This document shows positions 1 to 8,971 of a DNA stretch of 64,000 nt, one piece after another. How positions within the stretch are numbered: the first letter of the stretch is position 1; the number at the start of each line of letters is the position of its first letter. The DNA is from DATACQ01 sp036555515 (GTDB taxonomy: Bacteria > Desulfobacterota > Binatia > UBA9968), in contig DATBLC010000172.1 of the NCBI GenBank assembly GCA_036555515.1, positions 23,035 through 87,034 of the forward strand, read 5' to 3'. Below the pieces are notes generated by a model. The model had not been told where the DNA came from, did no database searches, and saw only the letters and a program-made list of their open reading frames with translations. Both the position numbers and the translations under genes were made by a program.

Positions 1-1247
1 GTATCGGGTTGCTCGGTCTTTTTGGTAGTTAATTGCACGTCCTCGAAATAGCCGGTGCGCTGCAGGGCATTGCGGCTCTGGGTGATTCTGTTGCTGGAAA
101 AAAGCTCCTGCTCGGTGGCAAGCAATTCACGGCGCACGACGTTATCCCGGGTCTTGTTATTCCCCGCGACCAGCACCCTGTTGAAATACACCGGAGGCCC
201 GCGGGTGACGATCAAAGCGATATCGACATTCTTGTCCTGCGCGTTCACGTTGGTCACCGGATCCACTTGAGCAAACGCAAATCCCTTGTTCATATACATT
301 TCAGAGAGCGACGTGATGTCCTCGCGCAGCCGGCTACCGCGAAAAATTTGGCCGCTGGTGATCTTGACCTTTTTCAAGATTTCTTTGCCGTCTACGATGA
401 GATCTCCGCCGATTTCTACTTTGCCGACGCGGTATTGGTCGCCTTCGTGGACCCGGATCACGACCTCCAAACCATCCCGCGCCCGCAACACCACCGGATC
501 ATCGAATTTATGATCGATATATCCATGATCCAGATAGTGGTTGGCCAGGATCGCCATGTCGTTCGTCAACATATCGCGGTCCAGCACCCCGCGGTTAGTA
601 ACCAACGAAAGAATCGATTCCTCTTTAGTTGCCATCAAATCCTTGAGGTCGCTTTCGCTGAAGGTTTTGTTGCCTTCAAAAGAGATCCGTTTGATCAACA
701 GCCGCGCCCCTTCCAGCACGTCAAGCACTACAACCGCCTGGTTATTGGCTTCCGTTGTGACCGCATAGTCTATCCGCGCGTTGACGTAGCCTTGGTCGCT
801 GTAAAGTTTTCTGACTTTCTCAACGCCTTCGATGACCTTGCCGCGGTCAAGCACCGAGCGCGGAACTATCCCAAACGCGGTATCGATCTTTTCCTTGCCT
901 AACTGGGAGTTGCCTTGGATCTTAACTTCGCGGACATAGGGTTTCTCTTTTACCGCGTAGGTCAGGATGCCGTCGGCGGAAAGCTCGGCGCGCACATCGT
1001 CAAAATATCCCATGCGAAAGATCGCTTTGACATCCTGTTCGACAACGCTCGGGTCATACAACGCGCCGCCGCGGCTCTTCACGTGCAACCTGATACCTTC
1101 GTCCTCGACACGCACGTTGCCGGAAATTTTGACGTCTTTAAGCGTGACTCTCTCTTGTGCGCGCGCCGGCAGTCGAGCGATCCCAATCATAACGACCAGC
1201 AGTAATAAGACCACGGCGGCTCTGGCTAGACGAGATTTAGGTTTCAT
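1..1247 (-). CDS. bamA: Outer membrane protein assembly factor BamA (N-terminal part, runs off the window)
   Basis: The reverse strand is open from an ATG at 1247 to the window edge, giving about 415 residues with no stop. The first 30 residues form a signal peptide (basic start, then a VVLLLLVVMIGIA core, cleavage near ARAQ). The rest is a series of POTRA repeats, seen from recurring features such as FRMGYFDDVRAEL, KLYSDQGYVNARI, SLSEMYMNKGFAFAQV and LQRTGYFEDVQL. Five POTRA units fit in this length, so only the C-terminal beta-barrel is missing. BamA is the central subunit of the BAM complex that folds barrel proteins into the outer membrane. It lies downstream of lolD and lolC/E on the same strand, an order common in Deltaproteobacteria-like genomes. 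An Omp85 relative such as TamA is less likely because of the five-POTRA length. Confidence 0.93.
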   Translation of the reverse strand, partial: MKPKSRLARAAVVLLLLVVMIGIARLPARAQERVTLKDVKISGNVRVEDEGIRLHVKSRGGALYDPSVVEQDVKAIFRMGYFDDVRAELSADGILTYAVKEKPYVREVKIQGNSQLGKEKIDTAFGIVPRSVLDRGKVIEGVEKVRKLYSDQGYVNARIDYAVTTEANNQAVVVLDVLEGARLLIKRISFEGNKTFSESDLKDLMATKEESILSLVTNRGVLDRDMLTNDMAILANHYLDHGYIDHKFDDPVVLRARDGLEVVIRVHEGDQYRVGKVEIGGDLIVDGKEILKKVKITSGQIFRGSRLREDITSLSEMYMNKGFAFAQVDPVTNVNAQDKNVDIALIVTRGPPVYFNRVLVAGNNKTRDNVVRRELLATEQELFSSNRITQSRNALQRTGYFEDVQLTTKKTEQPD

Positions 1248-1348
1248 TCTGGAGCGCGGATCATGCGGCCAATGATATGCGATTTAAACTCCTAAATTAT
1301 TTAACAAATTACATTACTTTTGTAAAGCAAATCACGCTTCAGCTCGCT

Positions 1349-2032
1349 TCAGCTATTCAACGGGGTAAGCTTTCCGACCTTCAGTTCGACCTGCCGGCCG
1401 ATCTTGCGGGCGAACTCCCGGTTATGGGTCGCGACGATCAGGGCTATGCCCTGGTCGCGATTTAACCTAAATAGCAGTTGCTGGACCTCGTCGCCGATGC
1501 GCAGATCCAAAGACCCGGTGGGTTCGTCGGCCAAGACCAGCTTCGGCTGCAGGATTACGGAACGGGCCACGGCGACGCGCTGCTGCTCCCCGCCAGATAG
1601 CCGGCCGGGCCGGTGGCTCATGCGGTCCTTGAGGCCGACCATCTCGAGCAACGTCTCCGCTCGCCGCTTCGCCGATTCCGGCGCCACGCCCTGGATGAGG
1701 GCCGGAAACATGACGTTTTCCAGGGCGGAGAAATCGGGCAACAGATAGTGAAACTGAAAGATGAAGCCGATTTCCCGATTGCGAAATTCAGACAGCGCCG
1801 CTTCATCAGCCATGGGAAGCTCGTTGCCGCGGTAGAGAATCTCGCCGCTGGTGGGGCGATCCAGGGTGCCGATAATATGCAGTAGCGTACTCTTGCCGAC
1901 GCCGGATTCCCCGATCACCGCCAGCCGCTCGCCCTCCTCAAGCTCGAGATCCACGCCTTGCAGAACCTGAATAGTGCTTCCCCCTTCGGTGAAGGATTTG
2001 TGCAGACCCCGCACCGACAAGAGACTACTCAT
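1349..2032 (-). CDS. lolD: Lipoprotein-releasing system ATP-binding protein LolD
   Basis: This 227-residue ABC ATPase has the normal LolD length. It shows a Walker A motif GESGVGKST near residue 38, a Q-loop in FIFQFHYLLPDFSALENV (typical of LolD/MacB-type ATPases), an LSGGEQQRVAVARS signature and a Walker B LVLADEPTGSLD. It energises extraction of outer-membrane lipoproteins from the inner membrane together with the adjacent LolC/E permease. Its start overlaps the permease stop by 8 bases, so the two are translationally coupled. FtsE or MacB are alternatives by family, but the neighbours bamA and a LolC/E-type permease support LolD. Confidence 0.93.
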   Translation of the reverse strand: MSSLLSVRGLHKSFTEGGSTIQVLQGVDLELEEGERLAVIGESGVGKSTLLHIIGTLDRPTSGEILYRGNELPMADEAALSEFRNREIGFIFQFHYLLPDFSALENVMFPALIQGVAPESAKRRAETLLEMVGLKDRMSHRPGRLSGGEQQRVAVARSVILQPKLVLADEPTGSLDLRIGDEVQQLLFRLNRDQGIALIVATHNREFARKIGRQVELKVGKLTPLNS

Positions 2033-3272
2033 AGCGGATGATTTCCACCGGGTCTAGTTTCGCCGCCTGGCGCGACGGATAAATACTGGCCAGAAGACAA
2101 ACGACGCACGAGGCAACCGCAACGAGCAGAAAGTTGCCCCAGTAAACCCGCACCGGCACGGTGGAAATTAGAAACATGCCCTCGGGCAATGCGAATTCGT
2201 ACTGGGCAATAAGACCGCAGACAAGCAGCCCCAACAGCACTCCCAACGCCGTTCCGACCACCCCGATAAAACAACCCTTGAACAGAAAAATTTTGCGGAT
2301 GCTCTGCTGGGTCGCTCCCATCGAGCGCAGGATGGCGATGTCTTTTCGCTTTTCCATGACGACCATGACGAGCGTCGAGACGATGTTAAAGGCACCCACG
2401 AGGATCATCAGCAAAAGGACCAGGAAATAAACCGTCTTCTCCAGTTCCAGCGCGGAAAAAAGATTCGGCCAAAGACGCGTCCAATCTTCCGCAAAATAAG
2501 GAAAGCCCAGTTGCCGTTGCAGGCGCTCCGCAACCGCGCGGGAATCCTTAACATCGCGGATTCTCATTTCAATGTTGGTCGCCGCGCCTTCGAGATCGAA
2601 AAAACTTTGTGCCTCGGTCAGGCCCATGAAGACCACCGCGGAATCGATCTCGCTCATGCCGGTTTTCATGATGCCGATAACGACAAAGCGCCTGACCTTT
2701 GGGATGATCCCGATGGCGGTGGGGCTGCCCAATGGCGATACCACTTGCACCGGGCTTCCCTCGAACACGCCGAGCTGGGCCGCTAAACGTTCACCGAGTA
2801 TGATGCCCGGCAATAACACCGTGCGCTCTTCCACCTGAATCGCATGCCGTGACTTGAGCGCCGCCAATTTGCCCTTCAACAGATAGCGCTCAAGATCGAC
2901 GACTTGATTGACCCGGTCGGGATCAACGCCGCGCACGACGACTCCTGAAACCCGCGTCCCGGATGTCAACATCACCTGGCCGTAGATCGTCGGCGCAGCG
3001 GCGACAATTTCCTTTTCCTGGCGCATTTGCCCAATGACCCGATCGTAATCGCGCATTGGATCCCCGGACTTCACCAGCGAGATATGCGCGTTGATACCCA
3101 GCAGACGGTCGCGCAAGGTTTCCTCGAAGCCGCTCATCACCGCCATTACGACGTTCAAGGTCATCACACCGATCATCACTCCGAGCACGGAAATAACCGT
3201 GATCAAAGAAATGAAGGTTTCTTGCCGGCGCGCCCGCAAGTAACGCAGGCCGATGAAAAATTCGTACCTCAT
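2025..3272 (-). CDS. lolC: Lipoprotein-releasing ABC transporter permease LolC/LolE
   Basis: A 415-residue FtsX/MacB-type permease. It has an N-terminal membrane helix (about residues 20-45), a large periplasmic domain, and three C-terminal helices from about residue 280 to the end. The start MRYEFFIGLRYLRARRQETFISLITVISVLG is characteristic of LolC/LolE, and the cytoplasmic loop carries RKDIAILRSMGATQ, the usual contact with the ATPase. It works with LolD to release lipoproteins to LolA. Only one permease gene is present, so it probably forms a homodimer (LolF-like use) instead of a LolC-LolE pair; that is inference. The upstream 3273-3364 gap contains a heptad repeat hairpin. Confidence 0.92.
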   Translation of the reverse strand: MRYEFFIGLRYLRARRQETFISLITVISVLGVMIGVMTLNVVMAVMSGFEETLRDRLLGINAHISLVKSGDPMRDYDRVIGQMRQEKEIVAAAPTIYGQVMLTSGTRVSGVVVRGVDPDRVNQVVDLERYLLKGKLAALKSRHAIQVEERTVLLPGIILGERLAAQLGVFEGSPVQVVSPLGSPTAIGIIPKVRRFVVIGIMKTGMSEIDSAVVFMGLTEAQSFFDLEGAATNIEMRIRDVKDSRAVAERLQRQLGFPYFAEDWTRLWPNLFSALELEKTVYFLVLLLMILVGAFNIVSTLVMVVMEKRKDIAILRSMGATQQSIRKIFLFKGCFIGVVGTALGVLLGLLVCGLIAQYEFALPEGMFLISTVPVRVYWGNFLLVAVASCVVCLLASIYPSRQAAKLDPVEIIRYE

Positions 3273-3285
3273 AACGAAGGCTTGA

Positions 3286-3353
3286 GTTCAAGGTTCAACG
3301 TTCAAAGTTCAAGGTTTTAGAGATTATTCTGTGACGTTTAACGTTGAACTTTG
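3286..3353. repeat. GTTCAAN heptad repeat hairpin
   Basis: Four head-to-tail heptads of the form GTTCAAN (3286-3314) are followed by an inverted arm containing GTTGAACTTTG (3343-3353). The arms can pair. The same unit recurs in many intergenic gaps of this window. It sits between lysS and lolC/E. Confidence 0.7.
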
Positions 3354-3364
3354 TACGCACCAGA

Positions 3365-4870
3365 TTAGCGCTGCGGCCGTAGGAGCGGAAACAGGATAAC
3401 GTCGCGAATGGAAGGCGATTCGGTGAAAAGCATCACCAGCCGGTCGACGCCGATGCCCTCGCCAGCGGCCGGCGGCATGCCAAACTCTAGTGCGCGCACA
3501 TAGTCGTCGTCGATGGGGTTGGCGGTGTCGTCGCCGGCAGCGCGCGCGGCCATCTGTTCGAGAAAGCGTTGCCGTTGGTCGGCGGGATCATTGAGCTCGG
3601 AGAACGCGTTGGCCAACTCGCGCCCGCCGATGTAAAGCTCGAAACGATCTACCAGCGCCGGATTGTGATCGTTTTTGCGCGCCAGAGGAGAGACTTCGAT
3701 CGGATAGCCGGTCACGAAAGTCGGCTGCACGAGCTGTGCTTCCGCCATCTCCTCGAAAACCTCCACTAACAAATTGCCGTAGGGAACCTCGAGATCGACA
3801 TGCAACCCCGATTGCCGGGCGAATGTTTGCAGGCCTTCCAGGGTGTCGATCTCCCCTGGTCGAGCGCCGCCATGCGCGATAATTGCCTCGGCGAGCGTCA
3901 GCCGTTGCCAGGGCGGCGTCAGGTCAATGGCTTGGTCCGCGTAGTTCACTTGCAGCGACCCGTTAATTTCCTTGGCTATGGCAGCGAACAGCTCCTCGGT
4001 GAGCCGCATGAGATCATCGAAGGTCGCGTACGCTTGATAAAATTCCACCATAGTGAATTCCGGGTTGTGGCGCACTGAAATACCTTCGTTACGAAAATTG
4101 CGGTTCAATTCGAAAACCCGCTCAAAGCCGCCCACCAAGAGCCGTTTCAAAAATAATTCCGGCGCCACCCGGAGGTAGAGATCCATAGCCAGCGTATTGT
4201 GGTGGGTGATAAACGGCCGAGCGGCGGCGCCGCCGGGAATCGCCTGCATCATCGGAGTTTCGACTTCGAGAAAATCACGCTGCTCCAAAAAGCGCCGCAA
4301 CTGCCGCACAATGCGCGAACGCTTTTCGAAAACCTCGCGCACCTCGGGATTGACCATCAAATCGACATAGCGCTGGCGGTAACGCGCCTCGACATCGGCG
4401 AGACCATGCCACTTTTCCGGCAACGGCCGCAAACATTTTGTCAACAAGCGAAGCTCTTGCGCTTCCAGCGTCAGCTCCCTGGTCCGGGTACGAAACAGAT
4501 GACCGGTGACGCCGACAATATCGCCGACATCGAGACCGCGAAACAAAGCGTAAGCCTCCTCGCCCAATCGGTTCTGTTGGACATAGACTTGCAACCGCCC
4601 GCGCCGGTCCTGCATGTGAAAAAATGAAGCCTTGCCCATTCTTCGAATGGCCATAATTCGGCCGGCAACCCGGAGGTCTTTCGGCGCCGCGCTCAAATGC
4701 TCGTCTTCGGCTGCGGCAAAATCGGCGATAATCGTAGATAGGCTGTGCGTTGGTTTGAAATCGTTGGGATAAGCCCGCAGCCCGCCTTCCTTAAGTTTGG
4801 CGAGCTTCTGCCGCCTTACTTCGACCTGCTCGCTTTCCTTTTCCAGATAATTGCTTTCGTTATCCGACAT
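3365..4870 (-). CDS. lysS: Lysyl-tRNA synthetase, class II
   Basis: A class II LysRS of about 501 residues that charges tRNA-Lys. It has an N-terminal OB-fold (RVAGRIMAIRRMGKASFFHMQDRRG), motif 1 around VETPMMQAIPGGAAARPF, motif 2 around FELNRNFRNEGISVRHNPEFTMVEFY and motif 3 at the C-terminus in GIGVDRLVMLFT. The ATG at 4870 (MSDNESNY) is chosen because an earlier in-frame TTG at 4906 would overlap metF, whereas 4870 lies 25 bases after the metF stop. It lies upstream of lolC/E, with a repeat hairpin in the gap. Confidence 0.95.
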   Translation of the reverse strand: MSDNESNYLEKESEQVEVRRQKLAKLKEGGLRAYPNDFKPTHSLSTIIADFAAAEDEHLSAAPKDLRVAGRIMAIRRMGKASFFHMQDRRGRLQVYVQQNRLGEEAYALFRGLDVGDIVGVTGHLFRTRTRELTLEAQELRLLTKCLRPLPEKWHGLADVEARYRQRYVDLMVNPEVREVFEKRSRIVRQLRRFLEQRDFLEVETPMMQAIPGGAAARPFITHHNTLAMDLYLRVAPELFLKRLLVGGFERVFELNRNFRNEGISVRHNPEFTMVEFYQAYATFDDLMRLTEELFAAIAKEINGSLQVNYADQAIDLTPPWQRLTLAEAIIAHGGARPGEIDTLEGLQTFARQSGLHVDLEVPYGNLLVEVFEEMAEAQLVQPTFVTGYPIEVSPLARKNDHNPALVDRFELYIGGRELANAFSELNDPADQRQRFLEQMAARAAGDDTANPIDDDYVRALEFGMPPAAGEGIGVDRLVMLFTESPSIRDVILFPLLRPQR

Positions 4871-4895
4871 ATGCTGTTCGATTATGTGCGGTGGT

Positions 4896-5759
4896 TCACA
4901 GGCCAAGATTTTTACAGACTGCCGCCACCGAGCGCGACTTGTTGAGCGAGTAAAAATGAAACCCCGGCACGCCGAATCGAATCAGGTCTTCGCATTGGCG
5001 GCTGGCGTATTCGATGCCCATTTGCACCGCCGCGTCGTCATCGTTTTCAACCTTGTTCAATTCCTCTTCCAATTCTGCCGGGATTTTCGACCCACACAGG
5101 GAGACGAAGCGCCGCACCTGGGACGCCGATAAAACTGGCAATACACCGGGCACGATTGGGACCGAGACACCAAGCTTGCGCGCATCCTCGACGAAACGAT
5201 AGTAGTCTTGGTTGTCAAAAAAAAGTTGCGTGATGACGGCCGCGGCCCCGGCATCCACTTTTTCCTTCAGATAGTGCAAATCCGCCTCCCGGCTGAGGGC
5301 GCGCGGATGAACCTCGGGAAACCCCGCCACCGCCACCGCAAATCCGCCCCTGCGAAGCGCCTCGCGTACCAACTCCACGGCGTGATGAAACCCGTCCGGA
5401 TGCGGCTTCCATTCACCGGCTCCCTGCGGCGGATCGCCGCCCAGGGCGAGCAAATTTTCAATCCCCTTTTGCTTGAGCTTATCGAGGATGGCGCGCGCTT
5501 CGTCCTTGGACTGGCCAACCACGGTCAGATGGCACATCACCTCCAGCGCGCACTGGCGATGAATCCGATCAACCAACTCGACGGTTTTGTCGCGCGTGCT
5601 TCCGCCCGCCCCGTACGTAACAGAGCAGAAGGCGGGTTGGAGCCTCTTGATAATTTCGATTTCGCTAAAGAGGTTCTCGTCGCCTTTGTCTGTCTTTGGG
5701 GGAAAGAACTCGACCGAGAGGGTCAACCCCGGCTGGGCGTACAGATCGTCTAACTTCAC
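4896..5759 (-). CDS. metF: 5,10-methylenetetrahydrofolate reductase
   Basis: This FAD enzyme reduces methylene-THF to methyl-THF for methionine synthesis. Hallmarks are SVEFFPPKTDKGDENLF at the N-terminus, FCSVTYGAGGSTRDKT, LLALGGDPP, ITQLFFDNQDYYRFV and GVPGFHFYSLNKS at the C-terminus. The frame is open to a TTG at 5837, but homologues begin a few residues before the SVEFFPPK motif. A GTG at 5759 (VKLDDLYAQPG) gives the usual length of about 287 residues and is preferred. It lies just upstream of lysS. The start is uncertain; the function is not. Confidence 0.93.
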   Translation of the reverse strand: MKLDDLYAQPGLTLSVEFFPPKTDKGDENLFSEIEIIKRLQPAFCSVTYGAGGSTRDKTVELVDRIHRQCALEVMCHLTVVGQSKDEARAILDKLKQKGIENLLALGGDPPQGAGEWKPHPDGFHHAVELVREALRRGGFAVAVAGFPEVHPRALSREADLHYLKEKVDAGAAAVITQLFFDNQDYYRFVEDARKLGVSVPIVPGVLPVLSASQVRRFVSLCGSKIPAELEEELNKVENDDDAAVQMGIEYASRQCEDLIRFGVPGFHFYSLNKSRSVAAVCKNLGL

Positions 5760-5862
5760 GCAAGCTGATCCAGGCTGATCTTTGACGACTACCTTCGGCG
5801 TGTAAACATTTGTAGCACAAGGTCTTGCAGTGAACAATCACCGGCGCGGCGCCCGTACGCAA

Positions 5863-6303
5863 TCATGTCGCCTCGAAGTTTCGCCGCGCAGCAATCGGAT
5901 CGCATGCCGAGCCGGGTTGGGCAGTAATAAGGGCCCTCAGGTCTTCCGTATGCTGCAGCCACGCGGCTTTGATGGTTTCTGGGACAGCATGGAACTCGAG
6001 AGTTTCCTTGAGGAGCTGCTTGCGGCGCGCGAAGTGTCCGCCCATAATCGGGTGCTTGGCGTGCGCCTGATCCAGCGGCCGGCCTTGGTATTTTACCGCC
6101 GCGCCGAGAAATTCCGCAGCTAGCTGGTATTCCATTTCTTTGATACGCTTTTTGTCGGCATGGTGAAAGAAGAAACCGATCATACGGTCGGCGAAGACGC
6201 GGTCGATGAAATCACTGACAATGCGCCGCAAGCGGATTTCTCCGCCCAGCTGCTCGAACGGAGTCTTCATCGAAGCGCCGTTACCGTCGAGTAGAGTGTT
6301 CAT
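5863..6303 (-). CDS. Truncated haemoglobin (group I-like)
   Basis: A 146-residue protein with the truncated-globin layout: FEQLGGEIRLRRIVSDFIDRVF at the A-B helices, GFFFHHADKKRIKEMEYQLAAEFLG at C-E, and AHAKHPIMGGHFARRKQLL at F-G. The His in AHAKH is the likely proximal haem ligand. Such proteins bind O2 or NO. An ATG at 6303 follows a GAGG ribosome site closely; a second Met (MKTPFEQL, 6270) is possible. It sits beside the SUF operon on the same strand, which would suit a role near oxygen- or NO-sensitive iron-sulfur assembly, but that link is inference. Confidence 0.85.
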   Translation of the reverse strand: MNTLLDGNGASMKTPFEQLGGEIRLRRIVSDFIDRVFADRMIGFFFHHADKKRIKEMEYQLAAEFLGAAVKYQGRPLDQAHAKHPIMGGHFARRKQLLKETLEFHAVPETIKAAWLQHTEDLRALITAQPGSACDPIAARRNFEAT

Positions 6304-6359
6304 GGCCTCAAAAAAATCTCTCGGTTAAAGCTCGACAGTGGCATCAAAAGCCGGCCCAG

Positions 6360-6680
6360 CTACATCATGCCCAACTGCAATCGGGCCGCTTCGGACATTT
6401 TGCTTGGCTCCCAGGGCGGCTCCCAAACTAGCTCGATTTTGACGTCGCTGACGCCGGGTATTGCTTTTACCTTGCCCTCGATCTCCGCCGGCAGTGACTG
6501 TACCGCCGGACAATGCGGCGATGTCAAGGTCATTTTGATCTCAACCATCCCGCCTTCACCCACGTGCACGTCGTAAATCAAGCCGAGCTCGTAAATGTTC
6601 ACCGGAATTTCCGGGTCGTAGCAAGTGCGCAGGGCGTCGAGCACTTGCGCTTCCATTACGGTTTCATTGATGCTTTCCAT
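6360..6680 (-). CDS. DUF59/MIP18-family metal-sulfur cluster assembly protein
   Basis: A 106-residue single-domain protein of the MIP18/PaaD/SufT family. It carries the motif LRTCYDPEIPVNIYELGLIY, a TLTSPHCP segment and a closing VWEPPWEPSKMSEAARLQLG. Family members act in iron-sulfur cluster maturation or transfer. The frame is open further upstream, but an ATG at 6680 overlaps the stop of the preceding sufT gene by one base (TGATG), indicating translational coupling and the true start. It is a paralogue of the DUF59 domain of the adjacent SufT, so the operon has two tandem DUF59 proteins. Confidence 0.88.
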   Translation of the reverse strand: MESINETVMEAQVLDALRTCYDPEIPVNIYELGLIYDVHVGEGGMVEIKMTLTSPHCPAVQSLPAEIEGKVKAIPGVSDVKIELVWEPPWEPSKMSEAARLQLGMM

Positions 6681-7237
6681 CACTCGATTCCTAACTGTAG
6701 TTTCGCCGCATCCGAAATCATACTCTGATTCCAGGGCGGCTCCCAGATCAATTCCACCGCCGCCTCGCGCACGCCCGGCACCGCCAGTAGTTTGTTGCGA
6801 ATGTCTTCTTTGAGAAATTCGCCCATACCACAACCCTGCGCGGTGAGCGTAAAGCGCACTTCGGAGCGGTAGCCGCCCTGCGCAAGCCGGGTCACGCCGC
6901 AGTGATATATCAGGCCTAAATCAACGATGTTTACCGGAATTTCGGGATCAAAACAGGATCTCAGTTGGCCCCAGACGCGCTTTTCGATGGCCTCGATATT
7001 TTCGCCGGTGACGGACTCCTCGGGTCGAAGCGCGTTTACCGCGGCCATGCCGAGGGCATCACCGTCATCGCCGTCGATATGGACCATATGTCCGCGCTCG
7101 GTCATCACCGTATAACTGCCGCCCAGAGATTGGGTGAGCCAGACGGTACTGCCAGCGGGCAACGTGGATTTTTCACCGCTCGGCACCAATACCGCGGCGC
7201 AATCCCGATTGAGGATAATAGGCCTGTCCCTGCTCAT
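6680..7237 (-). CDS. sufT: Iron-sulfur cluster assembly protein SufT
   Basis: A 185-residue protein with the SufT architecture: an N-terminal extension (residues 1-80, containing PAGSTVWLTQSLGGSYTV) followed by a DUF59 domain with LRSCFDPEIPVNIVDLGLIY and TLTAQGCGMGEFL. SufT takes part in iron-sulfur maturation. It lies between sufU and a second DUF59 gene. The N-terminal extension distinguishes it from that short paralogue. The gap to sufU is about 20 bases, consistent with one operon. Confidence 0.9.
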   Translation of the reverse strand: MSRDRPIILNRDCAAVLVPSGEKSTLPAGSTVWLTQSLGGSYTVMTERGHMVHIDGDDGDALGMAAVNALRPEESVTGENIEAIEKRVWGQLRSCFDPEIPVNIVDLGLIYHCGVTRLAQGGYRSEVRFTLTAQGCGMGEFLKEDIRNKLLAVPGVREAAVELIWEPPWNQSMISDAAKLQLGIE

Positions 7238-7259
7238 ACCGCCATCCTCCTTCCATCCG

Positions 7260-7706
7260 TCATTCCGTGCTGGCGACCTCGGAGCCGCCCTGAAGGGCGG
7301 AGTTCATGGTATGCCACGCCAGGCTGGCGCACTTGACCCGCGCCGGAAATTTGCTCACGCCGGAAAGAACCCTCAGTTTCCCCAAACTTTGGCCGCCGTC
7401 TACGCCGTCACCGGTTAGCATCCTGTGGACTCGGTCGAACAATTTTTCCGCATCGGATTCCCTCTTGCCCTTGAGTTCCGCGGTCATCATCGACGCGGAC
7501 GCCTTGGAGATTGCGCAACCCGAGCCTTGAAAGCTGATGTCTTCGATCAGCCCGTCCCGCAGCCGCAGATAGACCGTTACCTGATCGCCGCACAGCGGAT
7601 TAAACCCTTCGGCCTTGCGGTCAGCGTTCTCCATCACGCGAAAATTGCGCGGGCTTTTGTTGTGATCGAGAATCACCTCTTGATAGAGATCGTCCAGTTC
7701 CGCCAT
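7260..7706 (-). CDS. sufU: Iron-sulfur scaffold / sulfur-relay protein SufU
   Basis: This 148-residue IscU-like protein has the three conserved cysteines in NPLCGDQ, GSGCAISKASASMM and ARVKCASLAWHT. It receives sulfur from SufS. MAELDDLYQEVILDHNKSPRNF is the normal SufU start and its ATG at 7706 overlaps the sufS TAA by one base; the open frame extends further but without support. SufU with SufS, not SufE, is the pairing used by many Gram-positive and some other SUF systems. Confidence 0.93.
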   Translation of the reverse strand: MAELDDLYQEVILDHNKSPRNFRVMENADRKAEGFNPLCGDQVTVYLRLRDGLIEDISFQGSGCAISKASASMMTAELKGKRESDAEKLFDRVHRMLTGDGVDGGQSLGKLRVLSGVSKFPARVKCASLAWHTMNSALQGGSEVASTE

Positions 7707-8971
7707 TATCCAAACACCTTGAGCACGCCTTGAAGCGCTCCGGCGAGAATGTCGATTTCTTCCCTTGTATTGTAGAACGCGAAGGACGCGCGCGTGGTCG
7801 CCGGCACGCCGAAGCGCTGCATTACTGGCATGGCGCAATGATGGCCGGCGCGCACTGCCACGCCTTCTCGATCGAGTATCGTGCCGACATCGTGGGCATG
7901 GATTTTATCAAAAACAAAAGATAGCACGCCGGCTTTTTGTTTTGCCGTGCCGATAATCCTCAGACCCTCTATCACCGCGAGCTTTGCCGTGGCATAAGCC
8001 AGCAGGTCTTCTTCATGGGCGACGACCTGCTCCCACGGCAGGCGTTGCAAATAATCGACGGCGGCGCCGAGCCCGATGCCGCCAGCAATGTGCGGTGTGC
8101 CCGCCTCGAATTTATAGGGTAACACATTGTAGTGGGTTTTCTCGAAGGTCACCAGACTGATCATGTCGCCGCCGCCTTGATAAGGCGGCATCTTGTCGAG
8201 CAGCTCCCGCCGCCCGTAGAGCACGCCGACGCCGGTGGGGCCAAACATCTTGTGACCGGAAAAAGCGTAAAAATCGCAGTCCAGCTCCTGCACATCGACT
8301 TTGAAATGGGGCACGGCTTGCGCTCCATCGAGCATTACCGGAATACGGCGTTCATGGGCCGCCGCGACGATCTCACGCACCGGCACGACGGTACCCAACG
8401 CATTCGACACATGGGCCACTGAAACGATTTTCGTCTTGTCGTTGAGCAAGCGGCGGTATTCGTCCAACACCAACTCGCCGTCATGATTGATCGGAATCAC
8501 GCGCAGGCGCGCGCCGGTCTGTTCGCGGAGCATCTGCCAGGGCACAATATTGGAATGATGCTCCATGGCGGACACGATGATCTCGTCGCCCGCCGTGAGC
8601 TCGCTGCGCCCGTAACTTTGCGCCACCAGATTAATAGCCTCGGTGGTGCCGCGCACGAAAATGATTTCTTCTTTATGCGCGGCGTTAATGAAGGCTTGTA
8701 TTTTCTGGCGCGCGTCCTCATAGGCCGCAGTGGCCCGCTCGCTTAAGAAATGTACGCCGCGGTGAATGTTGGCATGCTCTTCGCGGTAATACCGGCTCAG
8801 TGTTTCGATGACCGACTGGGGCTTCTGGCTGCTGGCGCCGTTGTCGAGGTAGACCAGCGGCTTACCATGGACGGTGCGGCTAAGGATAGGGAAATCGCGG
8901 CGCGCGGCAACGACATCGAACCGCTCGCGCCGTGAACCCACCGCCATCGCTTCTTTCGCGGCCTTCATCAC
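7706..8971 (-). CDS. sufS: Cysteine desulfurase SufS
   Basis: A 421-residue class-II PLP cysteine desulfurase. It shows YLDNGASSQKP near the N-terminus, AHVSNALGTV, the PLP-lysine motif FSGHKMFGPTGVGVLYG and the catalytic cysteine in RAGHHCAMPVMQRFG. It removes sulfur from cysteine as a persulfide for SufU. Its start overlaps the sufD stop (ATGA), so it is coupled within the SUF operon. Confidence 0.95.
   Translation of the reverse strand: MMKAAKEAMAVGSRRERFDVVAARRDFPILSRTVHGKPLVYLDNGASSQKPQSVIETLSRYYREEHANIHRGVHFLSERATAAYEDARQKIQAFINAAHKEEIIFVRGTTEAINLVAQSYGRSELTAGDEIIVSAMEHHSNIVPWQMLREQTGARLRVIPINHDGELVLDEYRRLLNDKTKIVSVAHVSNALGTVVPVREIVAAAHERRIPVMLDGAQAVPHFKVDVQELDCDFYAFSGHKMFGPTGVGVLYGRRELLDKMPPYQGGGDMISLVTFEKTHYNVLPYKFEAGTPHIAGGIGLGAAVDYLQRLPWEQVVAHEEDLLAYATAKLAVIEGLRIIGTAKQKAGVLSFVFDKIHAHDVGTILDREGVAVRAGHHCAMPVMQRFGVPATTRASFAFYNTREEIDILAGALQGVLKVFG

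Noticed and set aside
33..902. A 289-codon plus-strand frame at the window start
   Set aside because: It is antisense to the bamA reading frame, which has a signal peptide and POTRA motifs; its sequence has no family features.
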